The notes beneath the pieces were generated by a model. The model was given only the letters and a program-made list of their open reading frames with translations, made no database searches and was not told the origin of the DNA. Made by a program: the position numbers and the translations under genes. Shown piece after piece: positions 9,894 through 16,593 of a DNA stretch of 31,601 nt. The stretch comes from an uncultured Muribaculaceae bacterium (GTDB lineage Bacteria > Bacteroidota > Bacteroidia > Bacteroidales > Muribaculaceae): contig CAJTJV010000033.1 of NCBI GenBank assembly GCA_910576775.1, forward strand, positions 1 to 31,601, given 5' to 3'. Each line of letters begins with the position of its first letter. Positions within the stretch are counted from its first letter, which is position 1.

Positions 9894-10604
9894 TCAATAA
9901 ACGAGGGTGCCTATCGGTTCACCGGCAAGCACATTGGCGAGGTTACCGGGGGTATCCATGTCGAACACGACAATTTTCATACCGTTCTCGCGGCATAAAG
10001 TCGTTGCGGTAAGATCCATGATGCGCAAGCCTCGGTTATATATCTCATCATAGGAAATCTTGTCGAATTTCGTTGCTGTAGGATCTTTTTCAGGGTCGGC
10101 GGTATATATTCCGTCGACGCGTGTTCCCTTCAGCATGACATCGGCATGCAACTCTACAGCACGGAGAGCCGATGCTGTATCGGTGGTGAAGAACGGATTG
10201 CCCGTACCACCCGCGATAATTGCGATGCAACCCTCTTCAAGAGTTTCCTGTGCGCGTGCGGGGCTATAATGCTCTCCGATAGGAAACATTCCCGTCGCTG
10301 TCAGTACGCGGGCTTTCTTCCCTTTGCTCTCAAGCGCCGAACTGAGAGCAAGAGAATTTATTACCGTGGCGAGCATTCCCATCTGGTCGCCTTTCACACG
10401 GTCGAAGCCTTTTGCGGCACCGCTGAGACCACGGAAAATATTACCGCCGCCGATAACGATTGCAATCTGCACGCCGGCATCGGAAAGAGCGGCAATCTGC
10501 TCTGCATATGAATTCAGACGATCAGAGTCGATGCCGTAGCCCTGATGTCCCATCAGCGATTCTCCACTGAGTTTTAGGAGTATTTTATGATAAATTGTAT
10601 GCAT
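9894..10604 (-). CDS. pyrH: UMP kinase
   Basis: Cytoplasmic hexameric kinase converting UMP and ATP to UDP and ADP in pyrimidine synthesis. The 236-residue protein has the amino-acid-kinase fold motifs ILLKLSGESLMG near the start, IVIGGGNIFRG, GDQMGMLATVINSLAL, ATGMFPIGEHYSP, IIAGGTGNPFFTTDTAS (triphosphate site) and FDMDTPGNL near the end. The start MHTIYHK at 10604 fits the family and lies just inside a well-formed promoter; an ATG at 10622 falls within the -7 box and is unlikely. It heads the run pyrH-frr-korA-korB, for which no other promoter was seen. Confidence 0.95.
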   Translation of the reverse strand: MHTIYHKILLKLSGESLMGHQGYGIDSDRLNSYAEQIAALSDAGVQIAIVIGGGNIFRGLSGAAKGFDRVKGDQMGMLATVINSLALSSALESKGKKARVLTATGMFPIGEHYSPARAQETLEEGCIAIIAGGTGNPFFTTDTASALRAVELHADVMLKGTRVDGIYTADPEKDPTATKFDKISYDEIYNRGLRIMDLTATTLCRENGMKIVVFDMDTPGNLANVLAGEPIGTLVY

Positions 10605-10619
10605 AGTTGTGCTTTTTGG

Positions 10620-10649
10620 CAAAGTTAGCTATTTTTTCTCATCCGCAAA
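10620..10649 (-). promoter_or_regulatory. Promoter of pyrH
   Basis: On the minus strand TTTG (10646-10649) is followed after 18 bases by TAACTTTG (10620-10627), matching the Bacteroidetes -33 TTTG and -7 TAnnTTTG elements. The predicted start is around 10613, giving a leader of only about 10 bases before the pyrH ATG. Confidence 0.75.
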
Positions 10650-10755
10650 CATTTCCCGGCTCCAAATTCTGTAAAGAAAAACGCAAGACAATCGCGTGGA
10701 GTCTCGGCAAACAGAATCCCGAGGAAACGATGCCCGCATGAAACCATACCGAAAA

Positions 10756-10843
10756 GTCCCAGAGGGACGTCCTATCCGAGAACCACGAAATTCATGCCGT
10801 GGACAGACATTGGAAAAGATAACACGTCTCGGAGAGATGTGTT
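10756..10843 (+). repeat. Interspersed palindromic repeat, copy B
   Basis: It has the same part order as copy A: TCCCAGAGGGACG, a link, GAGAACC, the hairpin CCACG/CGTGG around ATTCATGC, then ACAGACAT and CGTCTCGGAGAGATGT. Its hairpin stem differs from copies A and C while loop and flanks are kept, which suggests that structure rather than exact sequence is conserved. Confidence 0.65.
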
Positions 10844-10884
10844 GTACGTCTATTTGCACTTGACATAAGACGTCTCTCCGAGAC
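10828..10884. repeat. Inverted GTCTCGGAGA modules forming a long stem
   Basis: The right end of copy B (GTCTCGGAGAGATGT) and the left end of copy C (GACGTCTCTCCGAGAC) are inverted copies separated by about 28 bases. Transcribed, they could form a stem of about 15 base pairs with one wobble pair. Confidence 0.6.
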
Positions 10885-10956
10885 TTATTCCTCTTTGGCT
10901 CTATTTTCCCCGGCATGAATGCCGGGGTTCTCAATCATATCGCCTCTCCGAGGCTC
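10869..10956 (-). repeat. Interspersed palindromic repeat, copy C
   Basis: Read on the minus strand it gives CCTCGGAGAGGCGATAT, GAGAACCCC, a perfect 20-base palindrome CCCCGGCATTCATGCCGGGG (10908-10927), about 23 bases, then GTCTCGGAGAGACGTC. The left part is nearly identical to copy A at 4551-4600, but the orientation is opposite. Confidence 0.75.
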
Positions 10957-11089
10957 TGACGTCAAATGACGCCTTACTGACGCTGGCAGAGTCCCGGAGG
11001 GTCGATTCCGGCATGTTCTGCCGACGCAGGGTTGACAGACGAATGACGAACTTTTTGTCATCCGCGCAGGTTATATTTAAAAGCTTATT

Positions 11090-11332
11090 ATGGATAATGT
11101 ATTTATTTACGGAGGACTGGGGATATTGCTTGCTGCTGCCGTATTCGGGTTCTTTGTCGCTGTAAAAGGCTATAAGGAAACGAAAGGCAATATGCCGCAA
11201 AGGATTTTCACTACGGATTTTTCATACGCAACGAAGAGTCCGCAGATGAAAAAACTTATCCGTATATGGAGCGTAGGCATGATAATCGGCTTCATAATCA
11301 TCGGTATCGGCATTGCTGTCGGATTAAATTGA
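11090..11332 (+). CDS. Small two-helix membrane protein of unknown function
   Basis: 80 residues. Not recognised. Two hydrophobic helices are clear: VFIYGGLGILLAAAVFGFFVA near the start (split by GG) and WSVGMIIGFIIIGIGIAVGL at the end. They are separated by a basic 35-residue linker (KGYKETKGN, KSPQMKKLIR). The stop is 8 bases before the next small membrane gene, suggesting a co-translated pair. The ATG at 11090 is the only sensible start. Both genes sit between a repeat-rich region and the phytase gene on the same strand. Confidence 0.6.
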   Translation: MDNVFIYGGLGILLAAAVFGFFVAVKGYKETKGNMPQRIFTTDFSYATKSPQMKKLIRIWSVGMIIGFIIIGIGIAVGLN

Positions 11333-11340
11333 TAATCATC

Positions 11341-11559
11341 ATGAATCTGTTCTGGATCGGCATAATTGTTTTCGCCATAGGCGTAATTATCAGGATTATA
11401 TTCAAATTCCGCTTGTATCGCGAATATAACCGCGCAAAAGGTATGACGGAAATACGCAAAAAAGAGATAAATACACGCTACAGACCCTTGATATTCATAG
11501 GTCTCGGTATTGAGACAGCCGGCGTCGTTCTTGGAATAATATATCTGTGCATGTCATGA
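11341..11559 (+). CDS. Small two-helix membrane protein of unknown function
   Basis: 72 residues from the ATG at 11341; a longer frame from 11266 would overlap the previous gene and is less likely. It has the same plan as its neighbour: an N-terminal helix (FWIGIIVFAIGVIIRIIF), a basic linker (RLYREYNRAKGMTEIRKKEINTRY) and a C-terminal helix (LIFIGLGIETAGVVLGIIYLC). The matching layout suggests a diverged duplicate or a two-part membrane complex (inference). No known motif is seen. Confidence 0.6.
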   Translation: MNLFWIGIIVFAIGVIIRIIFKFRLYREYNRAKGMTEIRKKEINTRYRPLIFIGLGIETAGVVLGIIYLCMS

Positions 11560-11576
11560 CAAATTGCACGGAGCTA

Positions 11577-11607
11577 TTTCAATTCTTATTTTAAAGGTGT
11601 AAATTTG
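11577..11607 (+). promoter_or_regulatory. Promoter of the phytase-like gene
   Basis: TTTC (11577-11580, one base from TTTG), a 19-base spacer and TAAATTTG (11600-11607) match the Bacteroidetes -33/-7 pattern. The transcript would start about 11 bases before the ATG at 11625. Confidence 0.65.
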
Positions 11608-11624
11608 CAGTCGAAACGCATAGA

Positions 11625-12899
11625 ATGATGAAACTGAAATATATATCCGCCATTCTCGCGGCTATGTCAATAGCTGTCGGGAGTCATGCGTCCGATACAG
11701 GAGCTACCGCATATGATATGACACAGTGTGAGGGGTCGCTGACACCTTACCCGGCACGCAGTCCGATAGAATATCCCGACTCTCTGATTCCCGTATTCAT
11801 CAACCATGTAGGTCGCCACGGCGCACGATATCCTGCATCTTCGGCCAACTGTCTGACTCTGCAACGCATCCTCTCACGCGCCGACAGCTTAGGAACTATA
11901 ACGCCTCTCGGACGCCGCCTTGCGGCTCTCAACAACGAGGTGATAGAACTCAGCAACGGACGCTGGGGCGCTCTCGATTCAGTCGGCATCCGCGAACAGC
12001 AGGACATTGCCACCCGAATGTTCTACAACTACACCGAGATTTTCAGCAACAAAGGAACTGTCAAAGCGCTCTCGTCGTATTCACCACGCGCCATGATGAG
12101 CATGTACGCCTTCACCCATCAGCTCGACAGGCTCAACAACCGCAACGAGTTCAGAACCTCCACCGGACGCAACAATTCCTATCTCATGCGTCCGTTCGAT
12201 ACCGACTCTTCTTATCTGGAATTCCGACGTAAAAAAGCCTGGCAGCCGGCCTACGACCAGTATTTCAATTCCGTATGCCCTACAGGAGCCATCGAACGCG
12301 CCGTCGGCAAGAATTATCCTTTCGCATCTGCCGCCGAGAAGCGCGATGCCGCCATTGTGGAATACTATGTAGTGGCAGGGCTTTCGGCAATGGGACTGCC
12401 CTCCCGCATGTCAGAGTTTTTCAACATGGAAGAGGCCAACGCCCTATGGAGCTGTTTCAACCTGCGCCAGTATCTTGTGCGGACAGCATCGACTGTAAGC
12501 AGCGTACCGGCCGACATCGCATCCGCCCTTGTTCTCGATATAGTAAGCACTACCGACGCCTTTATCGACGGGTCTGAAGAACCTGTCTGCGCAGTGCTGC
12601 GGTTCGGCCATGCAGAAACCCTCATGCCTCTGCTTTCTCTGCTCCATATCCCCGGGTGCTACTATCTTACGAATTATTTCGACACAGTGGCCGCACACTG
12701 GCGCGATTTTGAAGTCGTACCTATGGCCTCAAATATCCAGTTCATACTTTTCAAAGCCAAAAACACCGGCCGCTACTATACTCGGGTGGATCTTAATGAG
12801 GTTCCGGTGAAGCTCCGCAAGGGCGACGATGCTATTTACTACCCGTGGGGAGAGTTACGCCGCTATCTAACCAACTGTGTGCCTATCTACGCCCAATAG
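11625..12899 (+). CDS. Histidine-type phosphatase of the MINPP (inositol-polyphosphate phosphatase/phytase) type
   Basis: Branch-2 histidine acid phosphatase, likely exported to the periplasm, that removes phosphates from phytate (InsP6) and related substrates. A signal peptide (MMKLKYISAILAAMSIAVGSHA) precedes the catalytic HVGRHGARYP at residues 61-70 (nucleophile His in RHGxRxP). The proton-donor motif is HAE at 329-331 (FGHAETLMPLL), which marks MINPP-type enzymes rather than HD-type phytases. At 424 residues it matches the length of the known Bacteroides MINPP. It has its own promoter and is followed 31 bases later by a HAD phosphatase. ATGs at 11625 and 11628 are equivalent. The exact substrate is not provable from sequence. 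Confidence 0.88.
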   Translation: MMKLKYISAILAAMSIAVGSHASDTGATAYDMTQCEGSLTPYPARSPIEYPDSLIPVFINHVGRHGARYPASSANCLTLQRILSRADSLGTITPLGRRLAALNNEVIELSNGRWGALDSVGIREQQDIATRMFYNYTEIFSNKGTVKALSSYSPRAMMSMYAFTHQLDRLNNRNEFRTSTGRNNSYLMRPFDTDSSYLEFRRKKAWQPAYDQYFNSVCPTGAIERAVGKNYPFASAAEKRDAAIVEYYVVAGLSAMGLPSRMSEFFNMEEANALWSCFNLRQYLVRTASTVSSVPADIASALVLDIVSTTDAFIDGSEEPVCAVLRFGHAETLMPLLSLLHIPGCYYLTNYFDTVAAHWRDFEVVPMASNIQFILFKAKNTGRYYTRVDLNEVPVKLRKGDDAIYYPWGELRRYLTNCVPIYAQ

Positions 12900-12915
12900 A
12901 TACTGACTGAAAAAG

Positions 12916-12923
12916 TAATTTTG
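12916..12923 (+). promoter_or_regulatory. -7 box placing HAD gene transcription at or next to its ATG
   Basis: TAATTTTG is an exact TAnnTTTG match ending seven bases before the ATG at 12931. No TTTG occurs at -33. If used, the message would be leaderless or nearly so. Confidence 0.45.
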
Positions 12924-12930
12924 CCGAACT

Positions 12931-13599
12931 ATGACAGACAAGCACTTGCCGTCGGCCGCTCTTTTCGACCTTGACGGTGTACTTATTGATACAGAACCTG
13001 TATATACCGCGATATGGCGCGATATAGAATGCTCATATCCCACCGGAATAGAGAACTTTGCCATGAAAATCAAAGGAACTACCCTTGAACAGATTCTCGA
13101 CCGCTATTATCCCGATGAAATTGTACAACGCGAGGTGTGCCGCATGCTTGTGGAAAGAGAGAACGATATGACGTATCCGGTTTTCGAAGGAGTAATGGAA
13201 TTTCTTGAGGATCTTGCCGGGTGTGGAATTCCTTCCGTTATTGTCACTTCAAGCAACGACGCCAAAATGCAACGTCTTGCAGGCAGGGAACCACGTTTCC
13301 ACTCATACTTCGCAGCCGTAATCACCGACAGCTGTGTAACTCATTCGAAACCTCACCCCGAGCCTTATCTTGTCGGAGCATCAAGCGTCGGAGCGGCTCC
13401 GAAAGACTGTTTAGTCTTTGAAGACAGTTTCGCCGGCATGGAGGCCGGTCGTGCCGCCGGTGCCACTGTCATTGGTCTGGCAACAACAAATCCCCGCGAA
13501 AGCATCGTCGGAAAGGCAGATGCCATTATCGACGGCTTCGGGGGATTGACTGTGTCTTCGCTGCTGGATATGCTCAGCGAAGGCGGTCGACGCTTCTGA
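12931..13599 (+). CDS. HAD-family hydrolase, beta-phosphoglucomutase-like
   Basis: Cytoplasmic phosphatase or phosphomutase of the haloacid dehalogenase superfamily. The 222-residue protein shows motif I ALFDLDGVLIDTEP with Asp13 and Asp15, a helical cap of subfamily I type, motif II VIVTSSND, motif III Lys in HSKPHPEPYLVGA and motif IV VFEDSFAGMEAGRAAGATVIG. This layout fits the beta-PGM/sugar-phosphatase branch (GVxxxTE after the first Asp). The substrate cannot be assigned. It lies directly after the phytase-like gene but appears to have its own -7 element. Its 3' end overlaps the convergent DUF4293 gene by 26 bases. Confidence 0.85.
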   Translation: MTDKHLPSAALFDLDGVLIDTEPVYTAIWRDIECSYPTGIENFAMKIKGTTLEQILDRYYPDEIVQREVCRMLVERENDMTYPVFEGVMEFLEDLAGCGIPSVIVTSSNDAKMQRLAGREPRFHSYFAAVITDSCVTHSKPHPEPYLVGASSVGAAPKDCLVFEDSFAGMEAGRAAGATVIGLATTNPRESIVGKADAIIDGFGGLTVSSLLDMLSEGGRRF

Positions 13600-13999
13600 G
13601 AAGCTTATAGTCTTTTTTCATCATACGCAGCGCCACTACCGCAAAAATGGCGGCAAGCACGAGCAAGAGCACGGCACCGGTCCAGATTATTGTGGCATCG
13701 GGCATGGCTTTATATAGAATAAAACCGCATGTCACTGCCGATGCCGCCATCAGCACAATACTTAAAACAGTAACCCGCATCTGCAGCTTGAGATTCTTAA
13801 ACAGAAATATCGCAATGAACAGCAGCACTGCAATGACAATATTCAGAATCAGAAACACGGGTGCTTCATGCACGAAAAACCGAGTAGGAGCTGCGGAAGC
13901 TTCCGTCACGGCACTCTGAGCCAGAGGACTTGCGCACATAAATCCCATAAGGACAGTAGCTACGAGAAGTAATAAGGTTTGCCAGCGTTGTATTACCAT
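13574..13999 (-). CDS. DUF4293-type four-helix membrane protein
   Basis: 141 residues; function unknown. It begins MVIQRWQTLLLLVATVLMG, the typical DUF4293 start (M-IQR-QT-LLL), and has four hydrophobic segments: 8-25, about 45-66, 72-93 and 104-125. It ends with a basic tail (RMMKKDYKLLRSVDRLR). The family is common in Bacteroidetes and usually about 140-150 residues. It is the last gene of a likely operon with the TPR protein 29 bases upstream, and its end overlaps the HAD gene on the opposite strand by 26 bases. Confidence 0.8.
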   Translation of the reverse strand: MVIQRWQTLLLLVATVLMGFMCASPLAQSAVTEASAAPTRFFVHEAPVFLILNIVIAVLLFIAIFLFKNLKLQMRVTVLSIVLMAASAVTCGFILYKAMPDATIIWTGAVLLLVLAAIFAVVALRMMKKDYKLLRSVDRLR

Positions 14000-14028
14000 G
14001 GAAAAATTATAATTTATAGTTTGTAATT

Positions 14029-16110
14029 TCAGTCAGTATTCTCGCGGATCCGATATTTTATTATTTCCGGAACAAGAGGAAGCTCGCGATTGAATTTCTC
14101 GGAATTTATTTCCCGTGCGGCAGTATGTAGCTCAGACATAAATCTTTTATTGTCTGCCACAAGAGCATTATACGCCTTACGGAAGAAATCGACGGCCTCA
14201 TCCCTATTGCCGGAAAGCCATAAATGAATTCCTCTACGTATATATGCTTCCGTAGATCCTACACTCTCAAGAGCACCGAGAAAATATATGTCAGCATTTT
14301 CAAGATCCCCTTCAGCAGTCATAGCAGTAGCAACAAGTACCTTGGATTCGCCGTCATTGGCAATATAGTCAAGGTTGTGAAAAACAGCGAGAGACTTGGC
14401 GGCATTTCCCGTACGGAGGTATGACAAACCGAGTATACGCAGCAGTTCGGGATTGCCTGCAATCAAGTCCTCTTTCGGCTCGAGCAAAGCCACTGCCGTC
14501 ACATAGTCATGGCGATTGAAACGTATTCGGGCAAGACCGGCAAGCGCCTGAATATTTTCGCCGTCATCACCAAGGGCTAAGCGATAAAGAATCTGGGCTT
14601 CTTCCTGAAGATTTTTTCTTTCTGCACTGAGTGCAGCGGCAGCAAGCGTCTCTGCATCATTTTCAGCCGGCAGATGACGGAAAAGGTCGATGGCAAGGCT
14701 ATCTCGCTTACTTGCCGACAGCTTGCGTACCATCTCACGTTCCTGAGAGAAATCAGCATTCTCAGGCAGAAGCTTTGCCAGATTATAAAAAATATCATTT
14801 ATAAATGTGGCAGGCCTAAGTTCTCGACCATCTTTGTTTTCAGTCATGAAACGGTGTATATTGCCCGTAATCTGTCCTATGAGCATGGTATCGGTAAGCT
14901 TCGACTCTTCAAGAGCCCGCCGGAACTCTTCGGTGCCGGAGAGTCTATGAAGACCGTCGACCATTGCAGTAAGCTGCGTCTTGCGCAAATTCTCCGGCAT
15001 CATGGAAAGGCTTAACATCAAAGCGTATTTGTCGGCATCATTAAGTGCCGGAACACTCTCCATAAGTTCGGCCACGGCGGCACCTTCTCCGTCAACAATG
15101 TCGGCAAGGACACTATTGTCGCTGTGGAAAGGCATAAACCAGTTGGCGATATCAGCGAAAAAGGGAAAATTCCGCATATGGCTGAGCATACCGCCGAATA
15201 CATCTTCTCCACGAGCCTGAGCCTCGTATATTTTATGTATTGCCTCGTAATCCTTTCCGCTAAGTTCCGGATTCTCAAACGACTTGTCGGACATGGAACG
15301 TCCGAGATTCATAAGATCGGGCATCGCCGGACGGTCTATGGGAAGAATGGCCCGGATCGCTGCATGATAGATCTGTTCGATATGAGGTAACGCACCGCAT
15401 TCGAAACGAAGCCCAGTCAGCACGGTGACAATTGCAAGCCAGATCTCGGCATTTAGTGCTATACGATGATTCTCCGATGTCATGGCTTGCCGAAGAATAG
15501 CTATTCTTCGGCAAGCGTTATGTATATCCGCACCCAGACCTACCGCAGATACCATCTGCTCACGGAAATAGGATGGCACACTGTTATCCAGAATCAGCGA
15601 TTCCACAAGACGCGCCATATCCTCGCTGACAACCTGCGCCGCCCATATACGCTTGAAGATATCGTTTCCGAGGCGTTCGAGAGCGGAACGCGAACGGGTA
15701 TCGGTAATGGCACTGATATCTTTGCGCAGACGCGCAAGCTCCGACAGAAAATCACTAACCACACTTTCAAAGGTATCTTCCGGACGCAGGCGCTCGAAAC
15801 GCAGCTGCGCACCTATTGCACTGTCGCCGGACTTCACATATGCCGCAGCGACAGCTCTCCCGACAAGTTCCATCGCGGCATCGGAAATATCACGCAGATC
15901 TTTCTCCGGAGAAAAATCACCGCTGCTCTCACCGACGAAGCGTAGAAAATAATAATAGCGTTTTTCGAGTTTGTCAATATCGGCGGCAAGACCGGAAGCA
16001 TCAGCCTCCGCCACTACTGTCCGCAGAAGGACGAACGCTTCCGATAGGCGGCCTTCGATAATGGCCTGCACTGCTTTATCGATTGTCTTGAGGAAATTTT
16101 TTTCTATCAT
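14029..16110 (-). CDS. Large helical/TPR-like protein of unknown function
   Basis: 693 residues, no signal peptide and no membrane segment, so cytoplasmic. The C-terminal third has tetratricopeptide-like helix pairs: AQILYRLALGDDGENIQALAGLARIRFNR (split by context), LLRILGLSYLRTGNAAKSLAVF and AYIRRGIHLWLSGNRDEAVDFFRKAY. The N-terminal two thirds are helical without a recognised domain. The start overlaps the upstream membrane-protein stop by four bases (ATGA), so the two are translationally coupled and probably work together. The gene contains a 32-base perfect palindrome at 15485-15516. The N-terminus gives no enzyme motif; a scaffold role is only a guess. Confidence 0.7.
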   Translation of the reverse strand: MIEKNFLKTIDKAVQAIIEGRLSEAFVLLRTVVAEADASGLAADIDKLEKRYYYFLRFVGESSGDFSPEKDLRDISDAAMELVGRAVAAAYVKSGDSAIGAQLRFERLRPEDTFESVVSDFLSELARLRKDISAITDTRSRSALERLGNDIFKRIWAAQVVSEDMARLVESLILDNSVPSYFREQMVSAVGLGADIHNACRRIAILRQAMTSENHRIALNAEIWLAIVTVLTGLRFECGALPHIEQIYHAAIRAILPIDRPAMPDLMNLGRSMSDKSFENPELSGKDYEAIHKIYEAQARGEDVFGGMLSHMRNFPFFADIANWFMPFHSDNSVLADIVDGEGAAVAELMESVPALNDADKYALMLSLSMMPENLRKTQLTAMVDGLHRLSGTEEFRRALEESKLTDTMLIGQITGNIHRFMTENKDGRELRPATFINDIFYNLAKLLPENADFSQEREMVRKLSASKRDSLAIDLFRHLPAENDAETLAAAALSAERKNLQEEAQILYRLALGDDGENIQALAGLARIRFNRHDYVTAVALLEPKEDLIAGNPELLRILGLSYLRTGNAAKSLAVFHNLDYIANDGESKVLVATAMTAEGDLENADIYFLGALESVGSTEAYIRRGIHLWLSGNRDEAVDFFRKAYNALVADNKRFMSELHTAAREINSEKFNRELPLVPEIIKYRIRENTD
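15485..15516. repeat. 32-base perfect palindrome inside the TPR gene
   Basis: The half-site GCTTGCCGAAGAATAG (15485-15500) is followed with no spacer by its exact reverse complement (15501-15516). It encodes the ACRRIAILRQA stretch without disturbing the frame. A perfect 16+16 match is far beyond chance for a region of this size. Confidence 0.9.
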
Positions 16111-16583
16111 TCTGAATAGAGGTTAAGATATTCTGGCGGCATAAATGCGACCGGAATAAGGATAAGTCCGAAACGCTGGCCCGGCATCGTTCTCAGCACG
16201 ATATAACGTGAACCGGCATTGACGGACCGGATTGCCACTGTGAGCCTTTCGGCCGGCTCGGGATTTTCTTCTGTGTCGAAATGGAAAAATTCGATGTCCA
16301 CTCTTCTGTCTTTGCGGAAAGTCCATCTTTGCGGACGCAAAAGCAGTGTCATGGATGGGCTTCCCGTAAGCGAAAACCATGCCATTGTAATAGCCATCGG
16401 ATATACGATAAAGATTACTATCAACCCGACGAACCAGCACCTTATATCATAAAATCCGGCGACAATGGCGATTATCGCCGGAATGGCAAGTGCCGCAGCC
16501 CATACACAGGCGTATTGCCTGGTACGGGCTTTGGCGTAGGTCTGCGGTGATATGCTGAATATATCGCTTGTCGGATTTTCCAC
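16107..16583 (-). CDS. Two-helix membrane protein of unknown function
   Basis: 158 residues. Two adjacent hydrophobic helices (about 27-44 VWAAALAIPAIIAIVAGF and 50-70 WFVGLIVIFIVYPMAITMAW) are followed by a soluble beta-rich domain (MTLLLRPQRWTFRKDRRVDIEFFHF; RLTVAIRSVNAGSRYIVLRTM). The form recalls YcxB/PH-like small membrane proteins, but I cannot assign a family. It begins 10 bases after the M3 peptidase stop and its own stop overlaps the TPR gene start, placing it in the middle of an operon. Confidence 0.6.
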   Translation of the reverse strand: MENPTSDIFSISPQTYAKARTRQYACVWAAALAIPAIIAIVAGFYDIRCWFVGLIVIFIVYPMAITMAWFSLTGSPSMTLLLRPQRWTFRKDRRVDIEFFHFDTEENPEPAERLTVAIRSVNAGSRYIVLRTMPGQRFGLILIPVAFMPPEYLNLYSE

Positions 16584-16593
16584 GTTCGGTACA

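Larger units (their letters stand above)
10650..11089. other. Intergenic stretch packed with palindromic repeats
   Basis: No credible gene lies between the divergent pyrH and the small membrane gene at 11090. Almost the whole interval is taken up by copies B, C and a degenerate fourth copy of the interspersed repeat (TCCCGGAGGGTCGAT plus the hairpin CGGCATGTTCTGCCG, 10991-11024). Open frames on the minus strand here are rich in Arg/Ser and overlap the repeats, so I treat them as spurious. Confidence 0.65.

Noticed and set aside
10629..10934. Minus-strand open frame of about 100 codons upstream of pyrH
   Set aside because: It covers repeat copies B and C and the pyrH promoter, has no recognisable domain and a composition dictated by the repeats.
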